NCBI RefSeq assembly: GCF_905220365.1
Contig: NC_061153.1
Coordinates: 578,001-642,000, forward strand
Source: Vanessa cardui
Taxonomy: Eukaryota > Arthropoda > Insecta > Lepidoptera > Nymphalidae
DNA: 64,000 bases
Direction of reading: 5' to 3'
Shown: piece after piece, positions 63,064 to 64,000 of the stretch
Position numbering within the stretch: the first letter of the stretch is position 1
Layout: every line of letters starts with the position of its first letter
Made by a program: the position numbers and the translations under genes
Notes under the pieces: generated by a model
The model's input: only the letters and a program-made list of their open reading frames with translations
What the model was told of the DNA's origin: nothing
The model's database searches: none

Positions 63064-63735
63064 ACCACAATGGTCAGAAGTTAAATTATTTATAATTGAT
63101 ACTTCATATATTTCACAGTCACAGAACACATTACCTTACCATTACCACATTACCATTACATTATCAATACACGTAGAAGTGCCGTCGGTTATTCGCGTCG
63201 GTTCATTAACTCTATGAGTTAAATTAAATGACATAAACAAGGCGACCAACCGAACACTTAACGTAGTTTCTTTAAGTAAGTCGACGTTAAAGTCCCCACA
63301 TACAATTATATATTTATTAGTTTTACATAGCTTTTTAAGAATGTCCTCCATAGTGGTTTCAAACAAATAATAATCTCCCGATGGGGGCCGGTACACGCAG
63401 ACTATAATGTACTGTGGAAATTCCACGCAGGATAGTTCGATAGTACGTTCGATAGAGAGGGCCACAATATCTTTTCGAGATTTACAAACGATATCATTCC
63501 GTACTAATATTAATGAGCCACCACGAATAGCACTCCCTCTTACGAACGCACTTGACAGTTTAAAGTTTGAAATATTAAATATGTCAAATTTTTTAACCCA
63601 ATGTTCTGTGAAACAAAATACATGTATTTTATAACACTCCGAAAATAATTCTATTTCATGATCTTTGCCACCTATGCCCTGTATATTTTGATGTATAATA
63701 TTTAAGTAAGAGGGCGCAGATGTTGTCGTTTTATT
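63064..63735 (-). pseudogene. LINE-C2 ORF2: endonuclease
   Basis: Matches the LINE-C1 endonuclease: LNIIHQNIQGIGGKDHEIEL, FCFTEHWVKKF, RGGSLILVRNDIV, VCVYRPPSGDYY, VCGDFNVDLLK. The start codon positions of LINE-C1 are changed here (ATG to ACG and to GCG). A 30-bp insertion of TAATGG-like repeats at about 63125-63160 adds in-frame stops after CIDNV. Split from its RT by Gypsy-B at 63064. Confidence 0.88.
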
Positions 63736-63830
63736 TAGTTTAAACTATTAATTTGAGTATTTTTAATTTTGTCGGTGTTAATATAAATTAAATTATTATT
63801 TTTATTATACATATGATCCTTAGATCCTTA

Positions 63831-64000
63831 GATCCTTGATGAAGAAAATAATTAGTGCCAATCATTATCCTTCACATATAAGTGAATGTTTTGGCGTACA
63901 TCTATACTAATATTATAAAGCTGAAGAGTTTGTTTGTATGTTTGATGACAGAAGTTTTAAAATAAATAAATAAATCCTGAACGTCACTATACCTCCAAAG
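63831..64000. other. Flank of LINE-C2, start of another interspersed repeat
   Basis: 'ctatactaatattataaagc' followed by 'gtttgtttgtatgtttga' (about 63900-63945) is typical of a repeat common in moth genomes; the rest is unassigned. 'atccttag' is repeated at 63812-63835. Confidence 0.45.

Larger units (their letters stand above)
54481..63830 (-). mobile_element. LINE-C2, CR1-like LINE, split by Gypsy-B
   Basis: Minus strand. The 3' tail is (TTTTGA)n (seen as aaaatc repeats at 54485-54505); RT at 54715-56924; endonuclease at 63064-63735; 5'-truncated near 63830 just before the ORF2 start. The two halves of the endonuclease meet at the 5-bp duplication accac (56925-56929 and 63064-63068) created by Gypsy-B. 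Confidence 0.88.

Overview
The window is almost entirely transposable-element DNA from an AT-rich insect genome, most likely a moth or butterfly (Lepidoptera). Three things point there: the tRNA-derived SINE at 29567-29822, whose body I recognise as a common lepidopteran SINE; the mix of LINE families (CR1/Jockey-like, I-like with RNase H, RTE); and two gypsy types plus a copia, a PIF/Harbinger, a Helitron and a pogo-like element. I found no convincing single-copy host gene, structural RNA gene or CRISPR array. Element names such as LINE-A1 or Gypsy-B are labels for this window only.

Layout. 1-2559: minus-strand Helitron (OTU protease, then the Rep region running off the edge). 2921-3375: diverged tandem repeat. 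3376-4850: decayed RTE LINE. About 4850-48345: one PIF/Harbinger transposon, blown apart by later insertions. Its transposase gene (+) lies at 4973-5268, 6267-6537 and 31968-32637; its MADF/BESS gene (-) lies at 48109-48244 and 5581-6151. A copia element (6538-31967, 128-bp LTRs, TSD ataat) sits inside transposase exon 2. Inside the copia are LINE-A1 (6746-17430), which contains Gypsy-A (10064-15907), and LINE-A3 (about 19975-30380), which contains LINE-B1 (21063-26602) and a SINE. A second LINE-A copy (LINE-A2, 32922 to about 47860) sits in the Harbinger 3' part. It contains LINE-B2 (36613-42633, itself holding an RTE fragment at 39570-40126) and an apparently intact pogo-like DNA transposon (42902-47404).

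48507-49190 is a two-copy 341-bp direct repeat. 50029-54050 is LINE-C1, whose ORF1 looks like a coiled coil plus degenerate esterase. 54051-54262 is a (GTCTTG)n array. 54481 to about 63830 is LINE-C2 (-), split by Gypsy-B (56930-63063), which holds LINE-A4 (58510-59660).

Most insertions can be ordered from target-site duplications and interrupted reading frames, so the window is a readable stratigraphy at least four layers deep. The youngest-looking pieces are Gypsy-A (LTRs identical), Gypsy-B (LTRs differ at 2 substitutions and 1 indel) and the pogo-like element (long transposase frame, matching TIRs, TA duplication). The least expected structures are: the interleaved antisense genes of the Harbinger; a probable intron in Gypsy-A that carries a 69-bp minisatellite and joins to a terminal exon ending inside the 3' LTR; a young Gypsy-B whose interior is already dead; and a Helitron Rep that appears to lack its HUH segment.
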